Below are positions 5,052 through 6,634 of a DNA stretch of 6,634 nucleotides, piece by piece. Position 1 is the stretch's first letter. Each line of letters begins with the position of its first letter. Made by a program: the position numbers and the translations under genes. The notes beneath the pieces are model-generated. The model did no database searches. It was given only the letters and a program-made list of their open reading frames with translations, and was not told the origin of the DNA. The stretch comes from Christensenella sp. UBA3770. Its GTDB lineage: Bacteria; Bacillota; Clostridia; Christensenellales; CAG-1252. The stretch spans positions 1 through 6,634 of the forward strand of contig DFFS01000019.1 of NCBI GenBank assembly GCA_002371075.1, given 5' to 3'.

Positions 5052-5067
5052 CATTACATAAGTAATG
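5052..5067. promoter_or_regulatory. Perfect short dyad upstream of the aldolase promoter
   Basis: CATTAC and GTAATG form a 6-bp inverted repeat separated by ATAA, 40 nt upstream of the -35 hexamer. It has no following T run, so it is not a terminator. It could be an operator half-site pair or chance in AT-rich DNA. Confidence 0.3.
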
Positions 5068-5106
5068 GAAAACGCCGAAATCTTGTCCGAAAGTGCGGTT
5101 AAATGT

Positions 5107-5136
5107 TTGCCAAGTATATTTTTATCGTGATATAAT
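5107..5136 (+). promoter_or_regulatory. Promoter of the fba-gap operon
   Basis: TTGCCA (5107-5112), an 18-nt spacer and a perfect TATAAT (5131-5136). Transcription should begin near 5143, leaving a leader of about 23 nt that carries a strong AGGAGG site (5155-5160). Confidence 0.88.
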
Positions 5137-5165
5137 ACACGAAGTGAATTTTTTAGGAGGACATT

Positions 5166-6128
5166 ATGTCTTTAGTTACTTCGAAAGAGATGTTTAAAAA
5201 AGCATATGACGGCGGCTACGCCATCGGCGCCTTTAACGTCAACAACATGGAGATCGTTCAAGGCATCACCGAAGCTTGCAAGGAGGAGAAGGCTCCCGTT
5301 ATTTTGCAAGTCAGCAAGGGCGCGCGTGCATACGCAAATCATACTTATCTCGTAAAGCTCGTCGAGGCTGCGGTCATCGAGTGTCCCGAGATCCCCATCG
5401 TGCTCCACTTGGATCACGGTCCCGATTTTGAGACCTGCAAGTCCTGCATCGACGGCGGCTTTACTTCCGTTATGATCGACGGCTCCGCACATTCTTTTGA
5501 GGACAACATTGCGGTCACCAAAAAGGTTGTGGAATACGCTCACGCTCACGGCGTTGTGGTCGAGGGCGAGCTTGGCACTCTTGCCGGCATCGAGGACGAA
5601 GTCAGCCACGCGGTCGGCTCCTACACCCGTCCCGAAGAGGTCGAAGAGTTCGTTGAAAAGACCGGCGTTGACAGCCTTGCCATCGCAATCGGCACCTCTC
5701 ACGGCGCTTACAAGTTTAAGCCGGAGCAGTGCACGGTAAACGAGAAGGGCGTTTTGGTTCCGCCTCCTCTCCGTTTTGACATTCTCGAAGAGGTCTCCAG
5801 GAGACTTCCCGGCTTCCCCATCGTGTTGCACGGTTCCAGCAGCGTTCCGCAAGAGTACGTTCAGATGGTCAACGCGCACGGCGGCAAGATGCCCAACGCG
5901 ATCGGCGTGCCCGAAGAGCAGCTCCGTCACGCGGCTGCGCTTTCCGTTTGCAAGATCAACATCGATTCCGATCTCCGTCTTGCAATGACCGGCACCATCC
6001 GTCAGTTCTTTGACGAGCATCCCGACAAGTTTGACCCGCGCGAGTATTTGAAGCCCGCACGCGCCAACATCAAGGAGATCGTCCGCCACAAGCTCAGAGA
6101 CGTTTTGGGCTGCGCCGGCAAAGCATAA
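5166..6128 (+). CDS. fba: Class II fructose-bisphosphate aldolase
   Basis: A 320-residue cytosolic, zinc-dependent enzyme that reversibly splits fructose 1,6-bisphosphate into glyceraldehyde 3-phosphate and dihydroxyacetone phosphate. Class II signatures are all present: HLDHG (81-85) with catalytic Asp83 and zinc ligand His84; EGELG (133-137); TSHGAY with zinc ligand His179; LHGSS with zinc ligand His222; and NIDSD (265-269), the phosphate-binding segment. The extra insert SVPQEYVQMVNAHGGKMPNAIGV after the last histidine is a feature of longer type B members. Relatives acting on tagatose bisphosphate look similar, but the full-length form and GAPDH neighbour favour glycolysis. ATG 5166 has AGGAGG 5 nt upstream. 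The GAPDH gene follows after 43 nt without a terminator, suggesting an operon. Confidence 0.96.
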   Translation: MSLVTSKEMFKKAYDGGYAIGAFNVNNMEIVQGITEACKEEKAPVILQVSKGARAYANHTYLVKLVEAAVIECPEIPIVLHLDHGPDFETCKSCIDGGFTSVMIDGSAHSFEDNIAVTKKVVEYAHAHGVVVEGELGTLAGIEDEVSHAVGSYTRPEEVEEFVEKTGVDSLAIAIGTSHGAYKFKPEQCTVNEKGVLVPPPLRFDILEEVSRRLPGFPIVLHGSSSVPQEYVQMVNAHGGKMPNAIGVPEEQLRHAAALSVCKINIDSDLRLAMTGTIRQFFDEHPDKFDPREYLKPARANIKEIVRHKLRDVLGCAGKA

Positions 6129-6171
6129 TTTGTAAAATTTTTAATCAACAAACTTAAATGGAGGTAGTTTT

Positions 6172-6634
6172 ATGATTAAGGTAGGTATTAATGGTTTCGG
6201 AAGAATAGGTCGTCTGGTTTTCCGTGCCGCTTGCGGCAGGAAGGACATCCAGGTGGTCGGTATCAATGATCCGTTCATCGATCTCGATTACATGGTCTAT
6301 ATGCTCCGCTATGACAGCATTCACGGCAAGTTCGACGGTGAGATCTCCGTTGACAAAGAGAACAATATGCTGATCGTGAATGGCAACAAGATCAAGGTCT
6401 TCGCTCAGATGGCGGCTTCCGATATCGATTGGAAGAGCTGCGGCGCCGAGTACATCGCAGAGGCGACCGGCATCAACACCACCACCGAGAAGGCTTCCGC
6501 TCACTTTGTCGGCGGCGCTAAGAAAGTGGTCATCACCGCTCCGTCCAGCGACGCTCCGATGTTTGTTTGCGGCGTCAACCTTGACAAGTACAACAAGGAT
6601 ATGAAGGTGGTTTCCAACGCTTCCTGCACCACCA
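6172..6634 (+). CDS. gap: Glyceraldehyde-3-phosphate dehydrogenase, type I (3' end outside the window)
   Basis: The first 154 residues of a phosphorylating NAD-dependent GAPDH, which oxidises glyceraldehyde 3-phosphate to 1,3-bisphosphoglycerate in glycolysis. The Rossmann start is intact: IKVGINGFGRIGRLVFRA (residues 2-19) with the glycine pattern. NDP at 32-34 contains Asp33, the acidic residue that favours NAD over NADP. MLRYDSIHG and the ATGINTTTEKASAHF region match the family. SNASCTT places the catalytic nucleophile at Cys152, three codons before the window ends. The usual length is about 335 residues, so slightly over half is missing because of the window edge, not a mutation. GGAGG (6160-6164) lies 7 nt before the ATG. 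It should be co-transcribed with the aldolase gene. Confidence 0.95.
   Translation, partial: MIKVGINGFGRIGRLVFRAACGRKDIQVVGINDPFIDLDYMVYMLRYDSIHGKFDGEISVDKENNMLIVNGNKIKVFAQMAASDIDWKSCGAEYIAEATGINTTTEKASAHFVGGAKKVVITAPSSDAPMFVCGVNLDKYNKDMKVVSNASCTT

Noticed and set aside
5172..6089. Long minus-strand frame over the aldolase gene
   Set aside because: Antisense shadow of a gene with all class II aldolase motifs.
6129..6171. Terminator between fba and gap
   Set aside because: The AT-rich 43-nt gap contains no hairpin with a T run, so read-through is expected.

Overview
The window looks like chromosomal DNA of an anaerobic, low-to-mid GC Bacillota, probably an uncultured gut-type Clostridia. That is an inference from the AGGAGG-type ribosome sites, the sigma-A-like promoters (TTGACT-17-TATAAT and twice TTGCCA-18-TATAAT), the intrinsic terminators after most genes, and the character of the proteins. 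No species can be named from the sequence.

Layout. Positions 1-583 hold no protein gene. They begin with the last 25 nt of a tRNA gene, probably tRNA-Ser, whose body lies outside the window. Its T-arm/acceptor tail then recurs several times in alternating orientation around terminator hairpins (palindromic elements A, B and C), separated by structured non-coding spacers of about 110 nt. A modular hairpin array with a CATATCAT box follows. Next comes a minus-strand alpha/beta hydrolase (584-1588), divergent from an unrecognised plus-strand two-helix membrane protein (1817-2467). A TetR-family regulator (2571-3170) may be translated from a leaderless mRNA. Positions 3227-3765 form a second gene-free stretch with repeat-like palindromes and another modular hairpin array built on an AACTTCACT box. 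A family M29 metallo-aminopeptidase (3851-4969) is monocistronic with its own promoter and tandem terminators. The window ends with a probable glycolytic operon: class II fructose-bisphosphate aldolase (5166-6128), then glyceraldehyde-3-phosphate dehydrogenase, cut off at the window end just after its catalytic cysteine.

How the parts relate. Aldolase and GAPDH catalyse neighbouring glycolytic steps and share a promoter, with no terminator between them. The other genes look like single transcription units, each with its own promoter and/or terminator. The likely accessory or novel content lies in the non-coding DNA: the inverted tRNA-tail array at the left end and the two box-plus-hairpin arrays. 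No integrase, transposase or CRISPR-associated gene is visible, so any mobility of these repeats is a hypothesis.
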